A DNA stretch of 64,000 nt from Pontederia crassipes (lineage: Eukaryota > Streptophyta > Magnoliopsida > Commelinales > Pontederiaceae). The position numbers were made by a program, and so were the translations under genes. Positions 1-11,404 of the stretch are shown here, piece by piece. Position 1 is the stretch's first letter. Each line of letters begins with the position of its first letter. The stretch spans positions 6,773,501 to 6,837,500 of the forward strand of contig CM060196.1 of NCBI GenBank assembly GCA_030549335.1, read 5' to 3'. The notes below the pieces were generated by a model. It did not search any database, was not told where the DNA came from, and saw only the letters and a list, made by a program, of their open reading frames with translations.

Positions 1-1175
1 TGTCCTCTCATGCGACTCATTATGTGCAGCAATTCCTGTGCTATAATTATATTGTCATAGATACTTCTACCTTTGATAAAGCTTGTTTGGTGGGGTCCAA
101 TGATGTTTGGTAATATGCTTTTCAAACGATTGGCTATGACCTTAGTAATTATCTTGTAAGTGGTGTTACAAAGACTGATAGGTCTAAATTCAGTGATTTT
201 CTCTGGGGTTGTTAGCTTCGGTATGAGCACAATGAAAGTATTATTTGTCGAATTGATTTCCTCTTGACCGATGAATGCTTGCTGAACAAAAGATATTACA
301 GATTGTCCAACAATTTGCCAGTTTTGTTGGTAGAAAATGGGTTGGAATCCATCCGGACCTGGCGGCTGGCATTTTGTATGGAGCCATGGAGAAGATGGAC
401 TTTTTTTTATCTCGTTAGCTGATACGTGTCTCTCAAGCTGTTGTATTTTGGTTGGACATATGTTGGAAAATGATTTGGAAGACTTATAATTCTGTTGTCA
501 GATTCATCTTCTTGTGTGAATAGTCTCTTGAAGTATTCTGTAATATGATTCTTCAAAAGATCTTGGTCTTGAATCCAGATGCCATGTTCATCCTGCAGCA
601 TAGAGATATGCATTCGGCGTCTTTTTATGATGGCATTTGTATGGAAATAATTTGTATTGCGATCCCATGTTTCAGCCATTCGCATCTCGATTTCTGATAC
701 CATAAGAGTTCTTCTTGTGCAAGTGTTAATTCAATTTCCTTGGATAGTTTCTGTTGTAGCTCTGTTAAGAAAGGATTGGGTTTTCTTTGCAAGGATTTCT
801 GAATTCCTTCCAGTCCTGCTATGAGCTCATTTTTTTCTGCTGAAGATGTTGCCAAAAATGTTTTTGTTCCAGGCTTGAACCACCTCTTGAAACCTTGATA
901 AATTATTGGTGAGGTTGTTATGCGGTTGCCATGAATTATGGAGAACATATGAGAAATTTGGATGAGAGTGCCAAGCTGCCAAATATCTGAAGGGCCTCGC
1001 ATTCCTTGTTCTGATTTCTGCTTCTGTGGTAAGTGGTAACCAACAAAGGGTGATGGTCTGACTTTACACGTGGTAAAACTTTAGTCTGAGCCTCCGGAAA
1101 GGTTGTTCTCCATCTAGCATTGCAGATTGCTCTATCCAATCGAGTTATTATACAAGGGATGTTCAACTCCCGGAC
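1..1175 (-). mobile_element. L1-like LINE, 5'-truncated, ORF2 relic (endonuclease tail, linker, RT)
   Basis: Read on the minus strand this is the middle of a plant L1-type ORF2. At about 1166-1020 is the end of the endonuclease, with the pattern ITRLDRAICN followed by VKSDHHPLLV, the conserved SDH region. Next comes a basic linker (1002-407, two frames, so at least one frameshift) containing WDRNTNYFH. From about 400 to 1 is the start of the reverse transcriptase (GPDGF, FRPISLCN, FIKGRSIYDNI). The element runs off the left edge of the window. Homology stops near 1175, inside the endonuclease, as expected for 5' truncation during target-primed insertion. It is not expressible as it stands. 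Confidence 0.85.
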
Positions 1176-1504
1176 ACTGATGATTATGTGAAATTTTATG
1201 TGACACTGATCACATGTCGAAATTTTAGTTCACAGTGTGGTTTCGAGTAATACGTAAGATTTTCAGTGAAAATCATTTAAGTTCATAAAAATTCGAATTT
1301 AAGATTTTTATTTAAGCAGATGTTAAAATTTTGGTACACCATTAAGTTCGATTAATTTATTATCATTCGGATCAACACATCTGATTACGGCATACGATAC
1401 TTTCAATGCAATTTTTTTATGTTCATAAAAGTTCAAATTTAAAATTTTATTTAAACAAGCAGGAGCCGCTACCTCTCCCGTTCGTTGACTTGATAATGAT
1501 ATTA

Positions 1505-2112
1505 CCATGATATATTATTAGTTCAAAATATCAAAGCACGGAATATTTACTATTTGGCAAAGGATTTTGCGATCAAAATAAAGTTATCTGACTGTTTAAT
1601 TCTCCTCTATCTTTGTATGAAAAAACAATCAAATTTTTTTTTATGGTCGAAGTCGTAGCTTCCAATGGACGGAAATGCTGACTCAAGATTAATTTCTTGT
1701 ATCATATTTTTATACTTTTTACTAATGTTTTTTAATTTAGCAAAAAAAGTTGGATAAACAACTAACTCAAAATGATTTAAAAAAACTAAAGAAAGGATTT
1801 CTCGAGACATACATAAGATTAGTTTATTTTTCTTATTATTTACATTATTTTGGATTCATTATATTCAATTTACAACATTTTTTATTATCAAATTTTAGTA
1901 GAGTAAAAAAGTTGGAGTGCCATGATGCACGCAAAATACAACATATTATTTGAATTATATTTAATCTTATTTCGAATTAATTTCTAATAGCATGTATCAT
2001 TTTTTGAACTTATTTATATTAATTTTATCAAAATAAAAATCGACTCAAATATTGTATTTTATTGTCTAAAAAATAAGAAAATTAAATTACGAAGTCAACG
2101 AAAAAAATTTCG
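1505..2112. repeat. Dispersed ~0.6-kb repeat, copy 1 (direct partner at 8619-9242)
   Basis: From the shared start CCATGATATATTATTAG to the shared end near GAAGTCAACGAA, this stretch matches 8619-9242 in the same orientation with scattered substitutions and small indels. I see no convincing protein in it; the short ORFs on either strand do not resemble known domains. The pair brackets the acid phosphatase gene. It could be an old non-autonomous element or the footprint of a segmental event. Confidence 0.8.
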
Positions 2113-3480
2113 CTCGAAGTTAAAACAGAGTTAGAAATTGGAACAATGGATCATGAAAATTGAAAACTTTGTCACGACCATGAAACAATAGTAACATTCC
2201 ATTAAAAATGTTTTTTTTGCACCATTAAGTTGCCCGATAACGGTCATGATTGGCTTTCATGGGTCATGAAATCTATAACTTTTATGTGAATCGGACATCG
2301 TACTTTCACAAATCGTGAATCATTTATAACTCGATTCGAATATTGATTAAGTCGTGAAAATCATATTAGAGGTCGTGACGAAGTCTGGATTCGAGATTTG
2401 AAAAAAATTTTGAAAGAATTTAAAATACATAATGACTCCTACTCATACTATATAATTTCAAGATAATTTGGAACATATCATAGCTCAGAATTTAAAGTTT
2501 GACAATGCCAAAGCTTCATGATCTACTACACTCCGAACTTTCCTTATTTTGATATATAAAAGATTTTTGTTCCTTTTCGAATCATATGAAAATCTAAACA
2601 ATTAGCCTACAACCTATGCTTTGAAGACAAAAATGTGAGAGGAACTTGAAGAACAACCGAAAGAACTTTTTGTATGATGATCTCGGGCGATGATGGTACA
2701 ATAGTTATGGTTCCATTTTAGAGAGTACTTCCATTTTTATTCCCTATTAGGCATCGGTTTATGCTTTAAAATTCTATCTTTGTGGTCTCTGTAATATGAA
2801 CTTTTAGAATCGAATTTTATCTTTCAAGTTTCAATTTTATTTCTGTAACAAATTTATTGTTAAGAAAACATGTGAATCCTTTTTAGTGGTTGATTATAAT
2901 TTATTTAACTTTTAAGAACGTTATTGCTCTGTTTAAGTTTTTTCATTAATTTTATTTGAATTATCAGTTCATTTATCAATTTGGTAGTGTGAGCAATTTA
3001 GTAATTCATAATTTTCTATAAGAAATTTATATAGTAATCTAATAAAGTCAGACGAAAAATATATTGCATGATCTGCCAAATTAACTTGTGTGAACGGTTT
3101 GGTGGTATTAAAATCACAACTCATAGTATTTTAATTTGTCTAGGATTGAGGGTAGAGTCGGATGAAGTATTCTCGTCATATTAAGGTTAAGAATAGTTGA
3201 TTTTCCTGATTAGAAAGATTATATTTTAAGTGTTGCTAATCCATTTAAAAGTTAGACTTGATTATCTTTGATTAAATCAATCGTTACAGAAGTTAAATAA
3301 GTTTGTTCTTAATCATTTTAATCCATTCTAACATCTTAGGCATCAATAATGTAATTTAATTTTAGTATTTCATTTTATTATTTATAATTTTTATTCAAAT
3401 AACCTTATCTCTTATTATCTTCTAAAATTAATGTAGTTAAGTACATTTATATATCTATCTCAATTTAAAATCACCGACCC
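2113..3480. other. AT-rich intergenic, upstream of acid phosphatase
   Basis: About 1.4 kb of AT-rich DNA with no ORF that resembles a known protein and no clear repeat. It is presumably the distal promoter region of the acid phosphatase gene. I see no specific regulatory element that I would defend. Confidence 0.5.
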
Positions 3481-3498
3481 GTAATGTGCATGTCGTGT

Positions 3499-3508
3499 AT
3501 TTATATAT
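3499..3508 (+). promoter_or_regulatory. Possible TATA box of the acid phosphatase gene
   Basis: The run TATTTATATA lies about 65-75 bases before the chosen ATG at 3573, a plausible TATA position with a short leader. AT-rich surroundings make chance occurrence easy, so this is weak. Confidence 0.3.
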
Positions 3509-3572
3509 CCATCAGGGAGGAGGAAGTGAAGAACAAGCTTCGGTTCATCATCGGCTTGCAACTCCTCTCAAA

Positions 3573-6189
3573 ATGGACCTAGCAGCTGTCCTCTGGTCGC
3601 TAGCAACGATGCTGTCATTTCTTTCCAGCGACCAAGTGACGGCGACGTCGTCGTTGCATCGTCCCCTCCTCCCCATAAACCACCTGCGGCCGCGGTTCAG
3701 CTCCGCGGGCCACCCGGTCGCCGGCGTCTCGTGCGAGAGCTGGCGGTTCGGCGTGGAGACCAACAACGTTCGGGGCTGGAAGACGATTCCCGGCAGATGC
3801 GAGGGATACGTCGGCAACTACATGCTCGGGGACCGGTACCGCAGGGACTCCGCCGTCGTCATTGACGAGGCCATCGGCTACGCCAGCGGGCTGAAGCTGG
3901 GCAACGACGGGAAGGACGTTTGGGTCTTTGACGCCGACGAGACCACGCTCTCCGGTCTCCCTTACTTCGCCCAACATGGATTTGGGTTCGTTCTCTCCCC
4001 CCGACCATATCTTGATTCCTTCCTCGATCTCTGACCCTTGCATCAATAGGGTGGTTCATGCATGTTTACTGCTAACTTTAGATTGGAACATGTCTATCTG
4101 AAGGTAGTAGTGCAATTAGTAATTTCAACCATAAAATATGAAATATTACTAACAATGTATTAGTTTTTTCTTTAATGAAGCTCAAGGTCGAGTATTCATA
4201 GAAATGGATAAATCAGTAAAATTGAACTCAAAATGAGTATATTTTTTTTAACTTGAAACTCCTCATTAGTTAGTAGCTAGTTACAATGTATTAGTTTTGT
4301 AACTACTCTAATCAAGAGTTTGAAGCATAGAGAAAGCTGTCCCCTGGATGACACTTAAATAGAGAAAACTTATTTTATTAAATTATAATAGAATCCTCAT
4401 AAATAATCCGAAGAGGGCCGGAAGGAAAGCATTCTTTCCAAGAAAAATCGCCATGCCATTGTTGACCATAGCCGGTCGCAAAATGAGTCGGTAGATTAGC
4501 ATTACGGCATCCCCCGCTTGTGGATTTCTACCTTATGATATGTAATGTATAGGTTAATTATGACATATAATATTAGTTGTAGTTGCTCCTCCCACCGCCA
4601 AATTAAACATTAATTTGAATTGAATTAAATTTTAAACCTTATAAAAAATAAAGTAAGACATATTTTCTTTCATCCGCGTAATTCTCTTCTGCTCATTTAT
4701 TGTTGCATGTTAATTATTTTTATTATAAAATTTCCTTTATTTCTTAGTGTGTGGATATTTAGATGGATCATTTACATTCATTTATCTATTCTTTCTATTA
4801 TAAAACTTTCCTTTTTTTATATCTTTCCTCTTTAGCTTATTGTCCTTTGCAAAAAAAATATACTTAAAATATGGATCATTTGTATTTATATTTTTCCCCA
4901 CTTTTCAAATGGACAGCTGTTTTTTCATATTTTTTTTAGTTTTTTCAAATGATAATGAATGGCAAAGTGAAATTAGAAAAATAAAAAAATAATAAAAAGA
5001 CAAAACGGATCCTTTTAGCGACAATGATAATAAAAAAACAGGTTTCACAAGAATATTAAAATTGAATTTCTTCTTATTATTTGATGATTTATATCGAGAA
5101 AGAAACTATAAAAAGTATTATTAATTTATTTATACATTTTTTATAATTTAAAAAATGTTAATCTACATGATAAATTGTATCATAAAATTAGTATTATTAA
5201 TAAAATTATTTTCTATTTGATGATTTATATAGAGGTGATAGTTCCACGTCTTCAATAATAGCTCTTATTTTTCAATGCCCTCCCCTTTTCCGATTGATCA
5301 TAGCCTAATGAAGTTCATCTTGTGTATCTGTGTACAGAAGTCTACGCATATTCATTTTTTTCTTAGTTACTGTTTATAATAACTGTAAGAAATGGTTTCC
5401 TTTTTCTTTTTTTTTCCCTGGATAAATACTTATTACTACTCCAATCAAAACCATCTTCTTCGCAGCTGGTAAACGGACAAGTAGAGAACTACCACTATTC
5501 TTCTGTTTTTTTTTTTTTCGATATGGTTATTCTTCTGTTTTTGTCATCATGTAATAATGATCAACAACTGCTTTGCGTGTGTGTGTGCAGTGCAACACCG
5601 TTCAACCGCACATCCTTCGATGAGTGGGTCAATCAGAAGAGAGCACCCGCTCTGCCGGAGACCCTGCGGCTCTACAACAAGTTACTCTCCCTCCGCATCA
5701 GGCCCCTATTTCTCACAGGTCGACGTGAGAACCAAAGACTAGTCACGGTTGCCAATCTCAAAAGGGCAGGATACAGGAACTGGGAGAAGCTCTTGCTCAA
5801 GTAATTCACATGCACATGCACGAACCTCCAATCTCTTATTCCAGACAATTATATCCCTCCTCCTCCTCTGATTTGTTTCGCATGCACCCTTGTAAATTCT
5901 GCATGCAATTGTATAGTTGGCAGAAAATTAACAGAAAGGGGAAACTAAAAGATCGATCATGTAGGAGGCCTAATAAATTGAATTCGTCTTGATTTCTTCT
6001 TTTGATTGCAGAGGAGTTAATGCTTCAGGCAAGACTGCAGTGGCGTTCAAGTCGGCCGAGAGGCAAAAACTGGTGGATGAAGGATACAGGATTGTGGGGA
6101 ACATTAGGGATCAATGGAGTGATATCTTGGGGTCGCCGGAGGGCGATCGCACCTTCAAGCTTCCCGACCCCATGTACTACCTCCCCTGA
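3573..6189 (+). CDS. Plant acid phosphatase, HAD class IIIB (acid phosphatase 1 / VSP-like), 3 exons
   Basis: Exons are 3573-3985, 5591-5800 and 6012-6189, all GT-AG, joining in frame to 266 aa, the usual family length. A hydrophobic N terminus (about residues 1-24) suggests a secretory signal, so a vacuolar or extracellular phosphomonoesterase is likely. HAD motif I is FDADET at 119-124 (nucleophile Asp120; the family often has DIDET), motif II LTGR at 179-182, motif III Lys221 in AFKS, and motif IV GNIRDQWSD at 237-245. The C terminus FKLPDPMYYLP is the family's conserved ending. The start is the first ATG giving a signal peptide; an upstream in-frame ATG at 3486 would place 29 unlikely residues before it. 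Exon 1 is very GC-rich compared with exons 2-3 and flanks, a monocot-like gradient. All catalytic residues are present, so I think it is functional. Confidence 0.93.
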
Positions 6190-7845
6190 GATGCCTTCCC
6201 GGCCCTCCGGTTAATATGCATTGTTCCTAGTCTGTAATGATTTTAAATTCTATGGGCATTGAGCATATCTTCTTTTAGATTGCACATGAGCCCTACAAAT
6301 GTAATGGATGGAGTTCACTAGCTTCCGTGTGATTTGTTAATTAAGTCATGCATGAACTCTTGGTAGTCTATTTTCATTTGAAACAAATTATGATGTATGG
6401 CTTGTAGATGAAGCTCCTACGTACTTCGATATATTCTAACCGTGAGGTTTTTTTAATCATTTTTGGTAGGGGTGTAAGAAAAACCCCTATAAACTCAAAA
6501 AATTTACCTGACTCAAAAAATCAAAATTTAAGATTCAAATATGATTTAGAGTGATTTTTTCGCCCGCAAAACTTTTTTTATAAATTTAAAATCACCCGTT
6601 AAAATTACGACCCACTCGAAAAAATTATATGGACCAATGGAGCACATTTTTATTTATAAAATTAATTCATAAATTATTCAATTTTTTTTATTATAGATAT
6701 AATAATTTTTTTATAAAATCTCAAACTTTTCTATCACATTATAGAACTTTAATTCGGCAACTTTTTATATATTAGTAGTATATTTTATATATAATATAAA
6801 ATTAAATAGTTTTTATGTTATCTTTAATTTAATATAAATTTTTTAAAATATAAGTATATAAAAATAGGAATTCAAAAAAATCACTCAAAAAATATTTTCT
6901 AAATATTTTTAGAATGATTTTTAAATTTAAAAATTGAGCCAAAAATAACAGACGATGTTTTGGACCGAAAACTCGATCCGATCCGAACTACTTTCACCCT
7001 TAATTTGATGTTCTATTTTTAATTTTTATATTTATGAAGAAAGTATAATTAATTTGTATTGAATATAAAGTGAGAATATTGGAGAATGGTGGGATCAACA
7101 CTCATGCAACGCCATAAGTAAAACATTGATGTTGAACGTGAGCATACATACGTATATGTGAAGTAAAATGGTTCCTGAGATCATATATTCGTGTTCTATT
7201 ACTTGAATTATGTCTCCTCAACTTCTTTTTGCTAAGAATGGCAAAGACCTAGGTAATATTTAGTCAAAACTGATGCTAGGATTATATTACTACAATTATA
7301 ACAAATAGTGGGTTCCATCGTTTTTATCATTACTGCTTAAATGGTCAGGCCTTTCATTTAATTAAATATTATTGTAAATTTTTATAGCTCAAATTATTTC
7401 TTTTGAATGCATAAGTTTAAATTAGATAATGATAATAAAATAAAAACATGATCAGGCGAAAAATCTATCAAGATAAGAGAAAAATTAAGGGAAGAGTTTA
7501 TTATTATTATTAAGTAATAACACGCTGCACAAGCTTTTCTTTTGTATATGCAAAAAATACCATAATAATTATTATAAGAATTGGATTTAATATCATAAAG
7601 TATAGATATCAGAACGTTTCTGGGAAAGGCAAAAAAAATGATAAAACGTTTGTAAAAATTTATTGATTCAAACTTTTATCAAATTAGGAAATATTCTCTC
7701 TCCTCACTTTTATTTCTCTACAAAAGTTCTCGACAACGGCGCCTGCAATTCGCGTCCAATTGCCAAACCTCATACTTAACCCTTATAATTGGATCACGTG
7801 TTGGACAAGTTTTTTTTCTTTCTTTGATATGGCTCCACATTTTTT
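6190..7845. other. Intergenic, 3' of acid phosphatase; possible old MITE at about 6471-7003
   Basis: No protein-coding signal. A stretch opening TAGGGGTGTAAG near 6471 and closing with CTTTCACCCTTA near 7003 is a weak imperfect terminal inverted repeat, as in some plant hAT-like MITEs. I could not find a clear target duplication. The rest is AT-rich sequence without features I can support. Confidence 0.35.
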
Positions 7846-8375
7846 TAAAAAAAATTATTTCTATAAATCTCCCATAAACTATCATTTTTTTTCATATTAT
7901 CTAACTTTAAAGTATAAATTTATTTTTTATCCCTAAATTATCGCGACTATTTTTATCCTCTCGTCCACTTCCGTTACTTTTCTATTAATTTTATTTTTTT
8001 ATTTATGAAAAAACTAAATTAACCATAAAAATATGAAATAATAAATATAAAAAATAAAAATTTATTGGAAGGATTAAAGTGATAAACATAAAAAATTTGA
8101 CATTTATGAAAAATACTAAATTACCCTCCTCAAAAATTTTTTTTCATTTTTTATTTATTATTTGACGTGTTATGAAGAGAAGGGTAATTTAGTCTTTTCA
8201 TAAATGAAAAAAATTAAAAGTAATGGAAAACGTAATAGAAGTAGATGAAAGGACTAAAATAAAAAAATTATGATAATTTAGGATTACAAAAAAATTAGTT
8301 CATAATTTAAAATTAGATATAAAAAATTGCGCTAATTTAGAAGAGATTTATGGAAATAATCATTTTAAAAAAGAA
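7846..8375. repeat. Foldback MITE-like element, long imperfect inverted repeat
   Basis: The left arm (about 7846-8010, including ATAAATCTCCCATAAACTATC and CCTAAATTATCGCGAC) pairs with the reverse complement of the right arm (about 8200-8375). The arms are roughly 165-175 bases with many mismatches around a short spacer. Related single arms are seen near 9895-10060 and 42705-43010, so this is a dispersed family. No coding capacity. Confidence 0.65.
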
Positions 8376-8618
8376 AAAGTGATATGGTTCACATTAAAAT
8401 ATCATCTAACAAACTCCATGGGTTCCTTCTTATTTAAATCTGGAATTTGAAAAGATGAAGACTAATCACGGATATATGCGCATATGAATTTATTTAATCA
8501 TGTTAATAATTATGAGGACTATTTATACATTAGTGTACATCGTCAAAATAAATAGTTTGAGTAGTACCAGTGTGCGATCCAGTTATTTGTAATTCTTTGA
8601 TTCCCGTGTTTATTTTTG

Positions 8619-9242
8619 CCATGATATATTATTAGTTCAAAATATCAAAGCACGGAATATTTACTATCCGGCAAAGGATTTTGCGATCAATATAAAGTTA
8701 TATGACTGTTTAATTTTCCTCTGTATTTGTATGAAAAAAGAATCAAGAAAAAATTTTATGGTCGAATTCGTAGCTTCCGATGGACGGAAATGCCGACTCA
8801 AGATTAATTTCTTGCATCATATTTTTATATTTTTTACTAATGTTTTTTAATTTAGCAAAAATAGTTGGATAAACGACTAACTCAAAATGATTTTTAAAAA
8901 AACTCATCAGAAAAACTAAAGAATGGATTTCTCGAGACATACATAAGATTAGTTTATTTTTCTTATTATTTACATTATTTTGGATTCATTATATTCAATT
9001 TATGGCATTTTTTTATTATCAAATTTAGTAAAGTAAAAAAGTTGGAGTGTTATGATGCATGTAAAATACAACATATTATTAGCATTATATTTAATTTTAT
9101 TTCAAATTATTTTCTAATAGCATGTATTATTTTATGAGCTTATTTATATTAATTTAAATAAAATAAAAATCTACTCAAATATTATATTTTATTGTCTAGA
9201 AAATAAAAAAATTAAATTACGAAGTCAACGAAGAAAATTCCG
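8619..9242. repeat. Dispersed ~0.6-kb repeat, copy 2
   Basis: Direct-orientation partner of 1505-2112. It ends against the CACTA terminus that starts at 9247, so the CACTA element probably inserted into the end of this repeat. Compared with copy 1 it carries a short insertion near 8890-8905 and scattered substitutions. No protein recognised. Confidence 0.8.
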
Positions 9243-9246
9243 TTTG

Positions 9247-9885
9247 CACTACAAGAAAATCGACGATAATCGGTAGCTAATAGCATCATAATAGAATCAA
9301 AGCAGAGGGAGACGCTGCTAACGACAATAATAGATGCTATCTCGACGTTAATTTGACGCGAAATATCTCATTACGAGCAGTCGATAGACGTCGCTACGTC
9401 GATGATATCACGGTGCGGACGTGTTAGGTGCTATTACGATGCTCTAGAGATGTTAAGTTTATGCGTTAATTGACGCTAACGTGACGCTCAAGAGACGCGA
9501 AGAACGATATATTTAATTATATAATGCATATAAATGTATGCAACGCTTATGTGACGCTACGGAGGTGCTAATATAATTATATAATTACAATTATATTTTC
9601 TTCCATTCTCACTCCATATAATTATATAATGCATATAAATGCATTGATATCCATCACAGACATAATATCAAAGAGTAATCATCTCAAACATAATATCTAA
9701 GATAAGAATATGAAAAGTAATAAACTGAACTAATAAAAGTATAACTATTATACGTATATCTAATAAGAAGTGTATAAGTAACAAAAGTATAGTTACAAAA
9801 GTTTCTATCATAAGTTTAGAAGTTGTTGTCTTCCGGGCGTTTGATCTCGACATGCTCGATCCTTGGTCTCGTGGGATTGATTATT
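9247..9885 (+). mobile_element. CACTA (En/Spm) transposon, 5' end fragment
   Basis: It starts with CACTACAAGAAAATCGACG, the typical CACTA terminal inverted repeat, followed by many subterminal GACGCTA/GCGTC-type short motifs. The whole stretch is homologous to the first ~750 bases of the larger CACTA element at 52709, including the shared segment with CATTGATATCCATCACA. Similarity stops near 9885 and no 3' terminus follows, so this is a truncated copy. No transposase is present. Confidence 0.85.
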
Positions 9886-10733
9886 TTCTTAGACATTCAC
9901 TAAATTATCATAATTTTTCGCATTTAATCCTAAAATAAATTTTCGCATCTAACTCCATATAAACCTTACGATGTTTTTAAACTTCGACGTATTTTTTATT
10001 TCAGTCCTTCCATCTAATTTTTTAAATTTTTTTATAATTCTTATTTTTTTATTTGTGAAAAAATTAGAGCGTCATCCGCACTAATAATAGAAATATATTT
10101 ACTATCTTCTAGTGTTTGAAAAAGAATAAAAGAATAAAAAGAATAACAAATAGTATAAAAAGTAAAAAAAATAATTCTCTTCATCATCCTTGACCTCATT
10201 TATATAATATATTATTATTATTATTATTATTATTATAAACATTAAAATGCAACACATATATTTTAATTATTATGTGAGGAGTGCATCACAAATGAAAAAA
10301 AAAAAACAAAAAAAGGTTAACAAAATCATGAAAAAAGCAACAAAATAAGTAATAAAAATTTAGGAATATTGTAAGTTTATATTATTTAAACACTCAAGCA
10401 AGAATAATATTTGTTTAAGTGTCAATGCTGCTAAAGAAATAACCCTTAAATTTATGCCAAATTGAATGAACTAAAATTTGCAATCTTCCGGCCAAAAAAT
10501 AACACAAGTTGCAACTTACGTACCTAAATAAAAGTACATTGCAACATCTAAATTGCAAATTAATTGACATCAATATTTGTACAAATACCAGGTATGTATT
10601 CGAACTTTTTCGGTGGGACAAAAGCAAGTCTACATAAAGTGAATGTGATCATTAAATTAAGCGGCATACAAGTCGTACATGAGAACGTTGGTTGATTATT
10701 GACAGAAGCTTTGCCATTTCACAAGTAGCGTGT
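9886..10733. other. AT-rich intergenic with degenerate MITE arm and ATT microsatellite
   Basis: At about 9895-10060 there is a single degenerate arm of the foldback family seen at 7846. An ATT trinucleotide microsatellite lies near 10210-10236. No ORF here resembles a known protein. Confidence 0.5.
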
Positions 10734-11150
10734 TTACGATCCTCTACTGGATGAAAGTTTATAAGAAAGCTCAGCACGGGCTTCTTCCAACTGGTTCAGG
10801 ACCTCTTTCGTGAAAGGTGTACCAGTCCCGTGCGTGATTCGAAGGATATCCGTCGCCTTGCCGAATGATTCAAAGGCATCCTCTATCAGTTCGAGTACCC
10901 TGATACATCAGATATGATACAGTTAGAAACAGCGGCAAAGAGGTTTTTAATTGAAATCTGAAAGCAACAATATCAATAATGAGTTACAGAAGGTTTGAAT
11001 TCTGCACGGGCGATTAGTAGATTCTTAGAATGTCATGCGTTCTTTTCTAGCTCTGGTGAGACTGCTATGCGTTCTTTGATTACCATTCGAGTTTCCCACA
11101 GGTATAAAACTGAAGTCCAAGCATTGGATGAATTGCTGGGTAGATTCCTG
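10734..11150 (-). pseudogene. ASHR1/SMYD-like SET-domain methyltransferase, 3' gene relic
   Basis: Two exon relics on the minus strand match the C-terminal TPR-like region of plant SMYD-type protein-lysine methyltransferases (ASHR1). The first (about 11150-11020) reads IHPMLGLQFYTCGKLEW, then breaks with stops and an indel where the family continues with an SLT-type helix. The second (10899-10734), preceded by an AG acceptor, is an intact terminal exon with ITHGTGTPF and QLEEARAELSYKLSS, then a stop. The SET and MYND parts are absent from the window. It is next to a fragment of an unrelated gene on the other strand, so it looks like a decayed piece, not a live gene end. The family assignment rests on remembered family patterns. 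Confidence 0.65.
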
Positions 11151-11404
11151 CATTTAGGAAGAAGAAGTTAAACACAATTTCCAACTGTATTGGAAGGGCA
11201 GCATAACTGCTCAGTGCTACCAATCGGAATGCAGAAGCTAATGATCATATTATGATTCTAGAACTTATGTTTTCTGGTTCACAGATAAGAATCCATGTTT
11301 TCGCTATGCATCAAACTTACAAAGACATAACTGGAATTTCACAACATATATTGACCATTACTAGAAAAAACAAATGAATTAATGCTTTGCATACTCTGAT
11401 AAAC

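Noticed and set aside
1323..1953. Short ORFs in the dispersed repeat (also at 8743-8940)
   Set aside because: Partly conserved between the two copies only because the DNA is repeated. There is no known domain, and AT-rich frames vary.
3548..4059. Long minus-strand ORFs opposite acid phosphatase exon 1
   Set aside because: They are antisense shadows of the GC-rich exon with no resemblance to known proteins.
9247..9885. A CRISPR-like array in the CACTA subterminal motifs (also 52720-53120)
   Set aside because: The motifs are short, irregularly spaced and in both orientations, as in CACTA subterminal repeats. This is a plant genome.
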